This document shows positions 1-10,348 of a DNA stretch of 64,000 bases, in pieces. Position 1 is the first letter of the stretch, and every line of letters begins with the position of its first letter. The stretch comes from Hepsetus odoe (taxonomy: Eukaryota > Chordata > Actinopteri > Characiformes > Hepsetidae). Both the position numbers and the translations under genes were made by a program. The stretch covers positions 25,291,456 to 25,355,455 of the forward strand of contig CM029380.1 of NCBI GenBank assembly GCA_017165825.1. Reading direction: 5' to 3'. The notes below the pieces were generated by a model. That model had not been told where the DNA came from and did no database searches. It was given only the letters and a program-made list of their open reading frames with translations.

Positions 1-249
1 AGAAGAAGTTCTTCTCAATAAAAAGTGTACATTTTTTGATGTAAAATATTTAAAAAGGTGTCGCCACATCGAAACACATCACTTGGGAGATGCACTTGCA
101 GTGGCTTTTTATTATAAGCATGTTTTGTCCCAAAAGGGCATTTTTAAGTTCTTTAGTAGCACCAGTGGAGACGGCCTGAGTGTTACAGGTGAAAGAAGCT
201 GCGGTGTTGAAAAGATAAAAGGTGTTTATGAGAAGGAAACCTGAAGCAC

Positions 250-3200
250 CTTGAAGAGCTCCTGAAAAGACGGATGGACGGCAGGGTTGGGCACGAAGGG
301 CAGGGCGTAAAAGGGCAGGAACTCGGTGGTCTGGCTCAGGGCGGCTCCTCGGGTCTCCAGGTAGTGCTTGAAGTGGCTGATCCGGTCATCAAACTCAGCT
401 TTGCTCTTCAGAAAACACGAAACAGTTTAACAAAGTCTAATAAAGCAGACACGGGGGATCACCAGAATCACGCGCGTTAAGAAGATCATAAGCCTCCATT
501 ACATTCAGACACTAAACATGGTTTTGGGGGAAAACAGCGACTGGAAAAGATCCAGAAAGTGTGAAACGTTCTGAAGAGACTGAAGAAATGAATTTTTTAA
601 TGTCTATTTGAACTCAGAAACGATGGCTGGAGTTTAGTGGGCGAGCAGAGACACCTGCTGGACGGAGGTGGTTTACACGCAACCGTCACCACAACTGAGC
701 TTTTACATCTAAAACCCCAGACATTCATCCTTCTGCTCTTCTCTGCTGACTTTAAATCCGCCCTTTCAATAATACCAGGCAGGTTTTAAATATGAAGTGA
801 CTTGAATGTGCTAAAAATGTACAGGTTCTGATTATCAGTGCAAAATTAAAAAGCTATAAATAAAAATTCACACGTTTAAAAAGGCCCAGATTGATGAGAA
901 TGTAGAAAAGAGTAAGAAATAAATACTAAATCTTAACATAATATCTTTTTATTGTTTTTCTGGGTGGAGTTTCACCACGAGTCTAAAATAATAACAGAAA
1001 ATTAAGATAATTACACTAATTCACATTCGTTCAAGGAGCAGTATTGTACTATAAAGGATTACAGTCTGGGATGATGTGATTAGTTACTTCTTTGTCCTTT
1101 TTCCTCTGTTTCTGATGTTTTTCTGTAGCTGTAAAGTGAATAAAAGTTTCAGTTTCACTGCAGTACGTTTCGGCTTTAGACGCTCACACCACACCAAACC
1201 CTGCAGGGCAATGAAAGGTTTTCCAAAACAGGATGTGTCTAAATTCCCTCCAGCCCGCCTCCAGACAACTTACCTTGCACCCTAGCAACCACCAGAGACA
1301 CCATAGCAACTGGCTATCATCCCTTAGCAACCATCTTCAGTACCATCATAACCACAGAGAAACACTTTCTCTCCCATCTAACATCAATCGTAACAAACAC
1401 ATTCAGTTCTATTATACACACACACACACACACAGACACACACATTCACACACACACACAGAACTGTGCAAAAGTTTTAGGCAGGGGTGAAAAAATGCTG
1501 TAAACAGAACGCTTTCAGAAATATCAATAATGATTGTTTATTTTGACCAATTTACAAAATGCAAAGTGAGGAACAAAAGAAGAATCTAAATCAGATCAAT
1601 ATCTGGTGTTTCTACCTTTTACCTTCAGAGCAGCATCAGTTCTTCTGGCCCCACAGAGCCCTGATCTCCACATCATCCTGCCTAAAACGTTTGCACAGGA
1701 CTGTATAAAATTATATATAACTCCATCCATCCATCCATTTTCTGCCGCTTGTCCCAAACGGGGTCGCAGGGGAGTGCTGGCGTCCAACCCAGCGCACACA
1801 GGGCGAGGACGGGGGACGCACCCTGGACAGGTCGCCAGCCCATCGCAGGGAGGAGCGGGACGGGGACGGCACCTTGCTCAAGGGTACCTCAGGGCAACCC
1901 ACTGGGAAGGGGTTCGAACCCCCAATCCTCCGATCATGTGGCCAACACCCTAACCACTAGACCACCGCTGCCCCATATATATATAAATATATATAACTCT
2001 ATACTTTTAAAATGGTTTCTTTTCTCCTCAGTCTATATAATAAGTATTTTCAGTTGGCTCTGTCCATGAAATGTCCCAAATCAACAAACCTGCTCCATAT
2101 TTCTCAAGCATCCGGGACCCCATAGCGACCCTCTAACACCATGACAACCACATTCATTATTTGATATTTCACATAGCAACACCATAGCAACCATCTGAGA
2201 AAAAAAATCACATATATACATTATCTATATATAACTTCTGAATGGTCTATGTTCATGAAATGTGCTACAAAATCAAACTTGCTCCATATTTTAACTTTTG
2301 ATTTTGCTCACTTTCACTTTCACTACATTTTTTATTTTTTAAATTTTTTTTAATAATCCCTTTTTTTAAAGCCTGAAGCAACAGCAGCTTAAAATCAGGA
2401 GATTTGAACTGTGAAACTGTAAACTATTGTGAGGTGCTTCCCACCTGCCTCCCAACAGAGCTCTTTAGTGGAAAGATCACGAAATGGATGTGCAGGTAGA
2501 ACTCCAGTTTCTGGACGGCAGGGTCGGTGTCCCGGACATCTGCAGGAACGTGTTCTGCCCACAACTCGAAAAACACCTTCATGTCTCCGTCCTCAAACGA
2601 GCTGATGAGGTCCTTCTGGAGAAGAAAGACTTCTCAGTGAAAGTCAGTCCACCGTGTGAATGAATCCAATAAACGGATGATGTTAATGTGCTGTTACACT
2701 CAGTACCTTCTCAAACACAACCAACACAGTACAATCAGATCCTCACAGCAATGTTCCAACATCAGAACCTCACTACTGATGATGAACATTGCTGTGAGGG
2801 TCTGATTGTATCAGTGAGGTACTGATGATGAACATTGCTGTGAGGGTCTGATTGCAGTTAAGCCCAAATCAGTTGAAGTCAGTGCTGAGAAGTGTCTGAA
2901 TGAGTCTTACCTGAATGATTAAAGTTTTGGAGTCTGCAGGTGGGCTGCTGGGTGTTTTCGGGACGGGCTTCCCTTTGTTCTTGCATTCCTTCTCGAAGGT
3001 CTTCACCGTCTCCTCGAATTCAACGAACTTCAGGTACTGCCAATCATGGACATGACCATTAACACAAAGTTTTGGAAGCTCTGCATGTAAGCAGAGTGGT
3101 TCAGAGTGAGTCTGGTTTGTGTGTGAAGGGAACCGGACATCTGACCGTCCCTCACAGACATGAGCTGGTGGTGGAGACGCTGTCTGGTGTCTGAGACGGT

Positions 3201-3852
3201 GTTTTAGTCTGGAGAAGATTCTAGACTAAAACTGAACCCGTTCATGGTGGAGGGACACAAAGAACAGAGATTTAGTTCAGATGGACTATTTTACCATCAT
3301 CACCGTCCCAGAGAGACACTCAGAGACACACAGACACACTCAGAGACACTCAGACACACAGAGACACTCGTAGACACACAGAGACACTCGTAGACACTCA
3401 GACACACAGAGACACTCGTAGACACTCAGACACACAGAGACACTCGTAGACACACAGAGACACACAGAGACACTCGTAGACACACAGAGACACTCGTAGA
3501 CACACAGAGACACTCGTAGACACACAGAGACACACAGAGACACACAGAGACACGTGGAGCTTCACTGGGGGACAGAAAATACACAGATTTGGGACGTCCG
3601 GCTCCGTTCAGCACCACTAGGGAGAAATCTGAACCAAACCCTCTCTGGACGCACTGAGTGGTTTGTAACTGAGTGATATAAAAACTATTTTAAAAGAGAA
3701 GAGAGAGCCATCAACTGTATGGAGAAGACGATAACTGTAAATTAATTACTAGGACAACTGATCCAAGGGTCTGTCCCTTCACAACCATCACATAAACCAA
3801 CCTCTTTAATCATCAGAAGGAGATCCGCTTCATTTGCCAAAACGTCCCCCAT
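250..3852 (-). CDS. armc9: ARMC9, LisH domain-containing ciliary protein (N-terminal exons, partial)
   Basis: Four minus-strand coding exons, all phase 0, at 3850/3852 down to 3802, 3036-2911, 2615-2445 and 405-250, give 168 residues; the gene continues past the left edge. The start reads MGDVLANEADLLLMIKE. The next exon starts YLKFVEFEETVKTFEKEC and completes the LisH motif (about residues 7-39). Exon four carries the signature AALSQTTEFLPFYALPFVPN. Exon sizes (17, 42, 57, 52 codons) match what I recall of vertebrate ARMC9. The armadillo part lies outside the window. ARMC9 acts at the ciliary base and is a Joubert syndrome gene in people (family knowledge). The coding start exon probably extends in its 5' UTR to about 3890, after a CTAG acceptor. 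A non-coding first exon probably ends at the donor at 5034-5038. An in-frame upstream ATG at 3874-3876 would add eight residues; I chose 3852 because MGD is the conserved start. Confidence 0.94.
406..1458. other. armc9 intron sequence without recognised feature
   Basis: This is the right part of the 2-kb armc9 intron between coding exons 3 and 4. It is moderately AT-rich and I see no exon. Just left of 1459 is a short (CA)n tract with TTCACA interruptions (about 1417-1460). Confidence 0.6.
1459..1703. mobile_element. Tc1/mariner-type MITE, about 245 bp
   Basis: The ends are imperfect inverted repeats: the left reads CAGAACTGTGCAAAAGTTTT and the right, on the minus strand, reads CAGTCCTGTGCAAACGTTTT; both continue AGGCAGG. 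The right end is followed by TA, the Tc1/mariner target. The left end sits in a CA tract, so its TA is not visible. There is no coding capacity. The termini resemble those of the larger element at 53458-54507. Confidence 0.72.
1722..1974 (-). mobile_element. tRNA-derived SINE joined to a LINE-like tail
   Basis: Read on the minus strand, it begins with an A-box-like TGGTCTAGTGGTTAG and a B-box GGTTCGAACCCC, followed by the body shared with other SINE copies here (GGTTGCCCTGAGGTACC). It then switches to a tail common in fish genomes (CGACCTGTCCAGGGTGCG, then GGATGGATGG). It lies in an armc9 intron. Confidence 0.75.
2732..2854. repeat. Inverted and direct repeat in armc9 intron
   Basis: A 25-bp segment at 2732-2756 recurs inverted at 2784-2808 with one mismatch, and the inverted copy is duplicated at 2830-2854. 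The first pair can fold into a hairpin with a loop of about 27 bases. Confidence 0.85.
3117..3610 (+). repeat. Dispersed repeat with hairpin and 8-bp tandem core, copy 1
   Basis: One of three copies (others 31872-32274 and 44046-44466). A conserved left part includes TTTTAGTC...GACTAAAA, which can form a hairpin. A tandem core of AGACACTC/AGACACAC units follows, then a conserved right part (ACGTGGAGCTTCACTGGGGG). This copy lies in the armc9 intron between its first two coding exons. No coding function is seen; any reading frames are repeat artefacts. Confidence 0.8.
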
Positions 3853-4253
3853 CTCCTGAGCCCTGCTGGAGTTCATGTGTCCTCAGTCTGCTAGAAAAAC
3901 AGAAAACAGACAGTAATCCTTTCCTTTAATTAGAGCAGCTGGGAAGGAGCCGCTAACTCGGTGGAGACAATCAGAAAAACCCTTCCTCTCTGATGTGGTA
4001 ACGAAATGATCTCTTCATCTCCGCCGGGGAAGCTCATCTGTGCACTCAGACCCAGGAAAACAGGCTGGAGTTTCTAAAAACCTTGAAGAGATTCATTTGA
4101 ACATTTTCACCTGTCCGTAACAGTGCTCACAATTCCCTCATTCACCTTTTTATTTTCTTTTTTAAAGAATTACTTCGACTGAAATGGAAAGCTGAGAGAA
4201 AATGACTCGATACACAAAAGGTCCAATAAACGCACAATGTGGCCACAGTCGAT

Positions 4254-4508
4254 GAAAGTGAAAGTGACTATTCCCGGCATCGTGAAACAGCACAGCACAC
4301 AGTGAACCACAACCAACCGACACCTCTGCTTTTCACCCACACACTCCGTCCAGCAGGGGGCAGATAATGAAAGCGCCCAGGGAGCAGCGATAGTGACGGT
4401 ACCTTGCTCATGGGTAACTCAGGGCAACCTACTGGTCTGGGATTTGAACACATGACCACTAGGAAGGTCCTGGGGCCTCGTCCCGAACCACTATATCAGC
4501 ACTGCCTC
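4254..4508 (-). mobile_element. tRNA-derived SINE
   Basis: This copy has the GTGAAAGTGACT end, the CACAGTGAACCACAACCAA block, AGGGCAACCTACTGG and a decayed B-box. It is inserted in the 5'-UTR intron of armc9. Confidence 0.75.
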
Positions 4509-5184
4509 CTAACAGAGTATCCAGATTATGATTTTTTCCCTGTAAATTTAGCGGCGTTTTTCACTGCAGGGACAATTTCAGTGTTTGATGAGGTTAAACT
4601 GCTCTACACACATTAACACACAGCAGAGAAAGTTCCATATCATTTTAAAAGTTTGGATTTCCTAGAAAAAAAGCACATTTCTGCTCCTTTTTCTTCAAAC
4701 ATTCACCTGGAATGCACCTGGTATAATATTAAGTATTAATCCAGCATCTTGCAGACATGGTTTGGTGTTTGATCTCTATATTGGGTTTAATTTCCTCATT
4801 TTATTGGTAAAAAAATCAGATATTAAACCACAAAAACACACAGCTAGCCACACCAATCTCCCGCACCGAGTGAAACACAGAATGAACAGTTCACCGACCT
4901 CTTTTTAATGCTGTTAATTAAGTAATTGCTGACATTTTTAACGCTGAAGGTGGATTTTGTCTTAAACGATGCACTTATAAACATTAGCTTAGCCTAGCAC
5001 ATCGACACGTTAGCAGATTAACGCGATGGGACGCTTACCCAAACCTCCTCAGAGCAACAGAACGCCAACTCGCATTTCTTTATTAATAAATAAAGTCCTT
5101 TTGGAAAAAATGAGAATGAAAAAGCTCAAATCCGCGAAAGATGGTTTGTTTTTCTTAGCTTAGCACTGGTGCCTGGCGCGGCTG

Positions 5185-5198
5185 GTCACTATAGCAAC
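5185..5198 (-). promoter_or_regulatory. RFX X-box-like site
   Basis: The minus strand reads GTTGCTATAGTGAC, which fits the X-box pattern RYYNYY-N2-RRNRAC at every constrained position. RFX factors use X-boxes to drive ciliary genes (established), and armc9 is a ciliary gene transcribed away from this site. A second partial GTTGCC half-site lies about 20 bp to the right. Confidence 0.6.
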
Positions 5199-5433
5199 CG
5201 CGTTACAAGAACCCAACACCTGGCAACAGAGGTCGGAAGGCGGGCGTTAGTGTCATACATTTTTGTAGTTTTTTATGCGAGTGATTTGTAGTCTGGGCGT
5301 CTGTTTACATGATTTTTTTCTCAGATAATTAACATAATACCAATTAAAATATCATTCTCATACATCCGCGTGTTTCAGGCTAATAATAAAGCGGTTTTTA
5401 ACACAAAACAAAATTGTAAATGAAATTATCTTC

Positions 5434-5452
5434 GGCGGAAGCGGAAGTGCGC
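5434..5452 (+). promoter_or_regulatory. Tandem ETS/GABP-like sites
   Basis: GGCGGAAGCGGAAGTGCGC contains two GGAAG cores eight bases apart, then CAAGATGTCG, which resembles a YY1 site. This layout is common just upstream of TATA-less housekeeping genes and fits polr2h. Confidence 0.5.
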
Positions 5453-5890
5453 AAGATGTCGTAAAAAGGCGAAAAGCAAGGCGCGCGGCGTGTTTCAGTT
5501 TACAGAGAAATGAATTAAAACTCCACATTTTACTGAACGTTTTTTAGTTTTGTGGATCTTTTGAGCCTCTTTTTCCTCCTGCAACCATAACAGACACGTG
5601 TTGAGAGGTAAGGGGCCGAGAAATGGACTTTATTTTATTTTATGAAGCCAAACATCCTCAGAAAGCGCGTTTATCTCTGAACGGTTTCCTTTAAAGTGAG
5701 GATAAAAAGAGAAAGGGCTTCAGAAAGAGTTAATAAAACCCGAAAAAACTGCAGAACGTCAGCACTTCCGGCGATTTAACACGTTTTAAAGTTGAGTTAG
5801 ACACCCAGCTGATAATGTTCAGTCGTTTTTAGGAGCCCTGTTCTTTTCTGTAGATTAGAAATGAGTTTTGTATTAAATGTGTTTGTATGT

Positions 5891-5921
<31 letters not shown>

Positions 5922-6075
5922 ATGTAATATTATCAAAAAAATGTGTTTTATTGTGAAAGTGGTTACATCTGATGTATGATGAATGCTTTATATATTTAAA
6001 AAAAAAGTTTGAGTTTAAAGCTGATCAATTAAAGGAGTTAATTGTGTCCTTTTTTCTTTCAGATTTTCTGCAGAA

Positions 6076-8797
6076 ATGGCTGGAATTCTGTTTGAAGATA
6101 TTTTTGATGTGAAGGATATCGATCCTGACGGGAAGAAGTTTGATCGAGGTGGGAACAGCTTCACTTCATCACCCGCTGCATCACTTTTAAAATCTTTTTT
6201 ATCTGTCAGTGATTAAGACATTCGTAATGAAATAAAATACAAAAAATCTGCCTGGACTCTTAAACACGTCCGTAAATTTGGGTTTAAAATACGGGTCAAA
6301 TCTCAACTCCTGCTGAAATATTTTCAAGGACGTCTCTGCCGATTCCGGTGCGATTCTGAAATCGCTACTTTACGGTTTGTGCTGAAAGAAAAGTTTGCTT
6401 TTTTTATTTTTAATTTGGCTTTGTGTCGTTCTCTTGCTACAATGTTTCCTTTTGATTTCTTGGCCTGATTACTTTGTATCGCTTTGGAATAAAAATGAAA
6501 AAGCTAAATACTGAACACATTTAACTCTGGACGCATTTTAAACACAATTATCATGTTTAATATTTGATACCTTTAATATTTAAACCATTGAACATATTTA
6601 ACTTTTAGCAGTTTTTTTTATCAGCTTTAAACGCATTTAAAGTTTGACACATTTTAATAAAAAAGGTAAACACTTAAAAAAAAAAAAAAAAAAAAGAAAA
6701 TCCAAATTTTCTGACTGTGTTCCTTATACTTCAGAACTTAAGATCGCTTGCTTTGCACTCTTTTAACCGTCTGAAGAAAAAAGGCACAGTAAACAGTGAG
6801 GCGAGTCGACGGGGCTCCAGGTTTTCTCGTTAAGCGGATGATTTTTTTCCAAAACAACTTCCAAGCACTCGAACCCGAGTTCAATACGAGCTTTAAATGA
6901 ACACTGAAAGTGAAATAAAAGAAACATTAAAGTGTGAGCTACAGTTTGAGCAGGTTAAGTGTGAACAGTGTGAGTTTGGTGTGCGTTTGTGTTTATTCAC
7001 AGATATGTAACGTACATTTGAACTAAATGTTGTCCTGATATTCGAAATCTCACTCCTCCTCTCGTCTCCTGCAGTTTCTCGTCTCCACTGCGAGAGCGAG
7101 TCTTTCAAAATGGACCTCATCCTGGACGTGAACACTCAGATCTACCCGGTTGATCTCGGTGAGAACGCGGCGCCCGTTAGGAGTCGCCACAGCGGGGTCG
7201 TCTGACTCCATGTCCTTCCTCTTCTCCTCTTTCCTGGCAGCTCCATCCTCAACAACCTTCTCCTGATACTCTCCTCGTCTCTCTTCTGGACACGTCCAAA
7301 CCCAAACAATCTCCATCTCTCAATTAGTCTCCAAACCTCTAATATACTGGTCCCTAATCCTGTCCATCCTCGTCCTCCTGACGCACATCTCAACATCTTT
7401 AACTTTGACACCTCCAGCTCCACCGCCTGTCTTTTCATCACCGTCTCCATCTCCTATAACACGGCTGGTCTCACTACTGTCCTGTAAACTTTCCCTTTCA
7501 CTCTTGCTTTTCCCTGTTTGTCATAAATCCCTCCTGTCACTCTTCTCCACTCATTCCAACTTGTCTGCTCGTTCTTCTTCTAACCATTAATGTCTAAATG
7601 TGTTTGATCAATGAAGGATTTCACATTTTCGTCCATTTTAGGGGACAAATTCCGATTAGTGATCGCCAGCACACTGTATGAAGACGGCACGCCGGATGAC
7701 GGCGAGTACAACCCACAAGACGACAGACCATCCAGGTGGGTCTGGGAGATCAAAGGAGAGATCAATAGACACTCGATCAGTGACAATAAGGAAATGTTTT
7801 GGTAGAAAGTTTGATGGTTTGAAACAGAACAAACACAAATCGGCAGAAAAAGAACAGCAAATAAACAGCGTCTCCCGCCCTTCACTCAAACGGCCAATCA
7901 GATCCCACAGTGCTGTGAGTGACCGCTAATCGTGTACCGAGGAAATAAAGGACAGATCTGCTCATCAGTTTGGTTTTTTAACGTTTTTTTAAAAAGGTGG
8001 AATCGGAACCTTTATGTGAAAGTGACTACCCTTGTCATTGCGAGGTCACAGCACAGCACACAGTGAACCACAACGAAATTGGACCTCTGCTTTTAACCCA
8101 TGCACTCAAACACCGTGCAGCAGGGAGCAGCTATTGAAAGCGCCCGGAGCAGTGACTGGGACGGTACCTTGCTCAAGGGTACCTCAGGGCAACCTACTGG
8201 TGAGGGACTCCAACCCACAATCTTCTGATGCGGGGGAACTCCCTCACCACTAGGCCACTGCTGCCTATTGTGCAGGAGAACAGTCTCGACCCAGATCAGG
8301 AATACAAATTATACTCCACCTTAAACGCGTCCACTCGTTGGAGTCTCTCTGTGAGGACGGTCCACGGTGCAGAGGGACTCCAACTGAACCCGGACAGAAC
8401 CACGCTTACCTGCGTCCAGGTGACGGTGGAGTCTTTGAAGGTAAAAGGTCTCGGTTTAAAGACTCTTCTGTGATTTCAGGGCGGATCAGTTTGATTACGT
8501 GATGTACGGCAAGACATATAAAATCGAGGGAGACGAGACGTCGACGGAAGCGGCTACGCGACTGTGAGTATTAAAATCTTTTCGTCCTGGTTGAGCATTT
8601 CACTAAAAAAGTGATCCAGAGAAACGATCCCGAACTGTTTGGGATCAAACGCCATGAACTTAAAGTACATTCAGAAGATTTGATAAAATAAAGGGAGCAG
8701 CTGCAGGTTTTATTACGAGAACAAAGACGTTTAACGATGTTTAAATAATAAAGACAATCCTCCATCACATATTATTTTTAGAATTTGGACAGTACTT

Positions 8798-8828
<31 letters not shown>

Positions 8829-8999
8829 ATATAAAGCTGAACTTTCTAGTTTTAAACTTTTTTTTTTTTTTCTCTCCGCAGTTCTGCTTACGTCTCGTAC
8901 GGTGGTCTCCTCATGCGTCTCCAGGGAGACGCCAACAACCTGCACGGGTTCGAGGTCGACTCCCGGGTCTATTTACTGATGAAGAAACTGGCTTTTTAA
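6076..8999 (+). CDS. polr2h: RNA polymerases I/II/III subunit RPABC3
   Basis: Five coding exons (6076-6148, 7075-7158, 7642-7735, 8480-8563, 8882-8999) join in frame to 453 bases: 150 residues plus TAA, the usual length for this subunit. It starts MAGILFEDIFDVKDIDP and ends VYLLMKKLAF. The internal stretch SYGGLLMRLQGDANNLHGFE is near invariant in animals. RPABC3 is an OB-fold-type subunit shared by nuclear RNA polymerases I, II and III. A non-coding exon ending at 5607 precedes the coding exons, and exon 2 begins at 6063 after TTTCAG. A poly(A) signal lies at 9140-9145. A LINE fragment fills most of intron 3 and a SINE sits in intron 4. All donors and acceptors are GT-AG and no frame damage is seen. 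It is head to head with armc9. Confidence 0.98.
7162..7565 (-). mobile_element. RTE-type LINE, 3' end of the reverse-transcriptase ORF
   Basis: The minus strand translates, with stops and frame changes, to segments of the C-terminal region common to vertebrate RTE-like LINEs: GGIYDKQGKARVKGKVYRTV, VVRPAVL, METVMKRQAVELEVSKLKML, RWRLFGFGRVQKRDEE and LRMELPGKRRRGR. It ends DPAVATPNGRR. It is 5'-truncated and dead. It occupies most of polr2h intron 3 and reaches to within about ten bases of that intron's donor. Confidence 0.85.
8016..8266 (-). mobile_element. tRNA-derived SINE, near full length
   Basis: On the minus strand it begins AGGCAGCAGTGGCCTAGTGG (A-box) with a B-box-like GGTTGGAGTCC. 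It then carries AGTAGGTTGCCCTGAGGTAC and the CACTGTGTGCTGTGCTGTGA block, and ends in TTTCAC. It is the clearest copy of the family in the window. It lies in polr2h intron 4. Confidence 0.85.
8798..8872. repeat. (GT)n and T tract ahead of polr2h last exon
   Basis: About 14 GT units (8798-8825) and a run of about 12 T (near 8860-8872) precede the CTCTCCGCAG acceptor used at 8881. Confidence 0.8.
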
Positions 9000-9139
9000 C
9001 AGGAGCTGAACTTTATCGCGTCAGCAGCCCGAATCGGCCTCTGTGGGGAGAAATCACGATGGACACTCGTTTATTAGAATTTGGTTGAAAAGAATTGCAG
9101 AATTTTTTTTTTCCAGGAGCGATAACAGGATAATATGTA

Positions 9140-9145
9140 AATAAA
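9140..9145 (+). terminator. polr2h: polr2h poly(A) signal
   Basis: A canonical AATAAA lies 141 bases after the stop codon. Confidence 0.75.
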
Positions 9146-9204
9146 ATTGTTTTTATAAGAGTTAGTCCAACTTTCATTTACTTTTCTTTACAAGCATTTC
9201 ACTG

Positions 9205-9500
9205 GAGGAGAGAGAGAGAGACAGACAGACGAGGGGAGGGAGACAGGTGAGGGCGGAGAGAGGAAGAGACAGACAGACAACGGGGGGGTGGGTGGGAGGG
9301 AGAGACAGACAAACAACGGGGGAGAGAGAGACAGACAGACAGACAACGGGGGTGGGTGGGGAGGGAGAGACAGACAAACAACGGGGGAGAGAGACAGACA
9401 GACAGACAACGGGGGTGGTGAGAGGAGACAGACAGACAGACAGACAGACAACGGGGGCAGAGAGAGAGAGTAGGGAGAGAGAGAGAGACACGGGGCAGGC
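9205..9500 (+). repeat. Purine-rich minisatellite with G-quadruplex motifs
   Basis: GAGA/CAGACAGA units alternate with ACGGGGG blocks at irregular spacing of roughly 30-70 bp. Two blocks hold four closely spaced G-runs: GGGGGGGTGGGTGGGAGGG at about 9282-9300 and GGGGGTGGGTGGGGAGGG at about 9348-9364. The tract lies between the polr2h poly(A) signal and the transporter gene. Reading frames across it are repeat artefacts. Confidence 0.85.
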
Positions 9501-10348
9501 AGACAGACAGACGGACAGAAGAGTGAGAATACTGAGAATCATGTCTGAGAGTGAAGGTGTGAAGGTTTGCTCCCGTGTGGAAGGGAAGTGGATTTAAAGC
9601 GAGTGTGAAAGTGGCAGCGTGAGGACAGAGCGGGGACAGAGTCTGGACTGTCTTTTAATGGGAGTCACCGGACAGAGCGGTCGTCCCTCATTCAGAATCC
9701 CTTACTGGAGAAGGTCTGAGAGTGTTTCGTGCATTGAACTCTGAAGCAGCAGCTGCTCTGCTGGCGGGACTTCTCTGTACTGACTCCAGTCACACCACCC
9801 ATTCAAGGTGTGTGTGTATAAAACAGCCCTCAATATTGACTTATGTAAATGAGCTCTGCTCTGATTGGCTCTGATCGGTTTACCTGCGGCATGATCGTAT
9901 CCATGACGTCACAGGCCTCAACGCACAGAAGCACTACCTGTCTCAGCACTTCAGACAGTTCAGTTCATCTTCTCCGTTAATCGGATCTTTAATAAGGGGG
10001 GGGCACCGGAAGTTCGGTTCGGTTCTGTTCTGTTCTGTTCTCTGGGCCTGTTTGATCTCCCCTTTTTTCCAGGCTTGCGCACCAGATCAGAGTTGAATCG
10101 GAACTGTGTGTGCATGTGCGTGAAAGAGGAGGAGGAGGAGAGAGGGAGAGAGAGAGGGAGAGAGGGAGAGAGGGAGAGAGAGAGGTGCTGCGCTGCTTAT
10201 CTCTGCAGTCTTCAAGGCACTGAATAGATGGACAGTTGGTCTGATGGATTGATGGAGAGACAGAGACAGTTGGTCTGATGGATTGATGGAGAGACAGAGA
10301 GTTGGACATTTGGACAGAGAGACAGTTGGTCTGATGGTCTGAGCAGAA
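9501..10348 (+). promoter_or_regulatory. Upstream region and probable 5' UTR of the MFSD8-like gene
   Basis: Non-coding, with a GA-rich tract at about 10125-10185 and short direct repeats of GTTGGTCTGATGGATTGATG just before the start codon. No TATA box or splice site is clear enough to place the transcription start. Confidence 0.4.

Larger units (their letters stand above)
5039..5607. promoter_or_regulatory. Bidirectional armc9/polr2h promoter with non-coding first exons
   Basis: A minus-strand GTAAG donor at 5034-5038 probably ends armc9 exon 1. A plus-strand GTAAGG donor at 5608 probably ends polr2h exon 1, which pairs with the acceptor at 6061-6062. Start sites are not determined. The interval holds an X-box-like site (5185-5198), tandem GGAAG sites (5434-5452) and an E-box CACGTG (5595-5600). 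No TATA box is obvious, as expected for housekeeping genes. Confidence 0.7.

Noticed and set aside
9174..9597. Overlapping 100-120-codon frames on both strands
   Set aside because: Low-complexity products of the CAGACAGA/GGGGG minisatellite.
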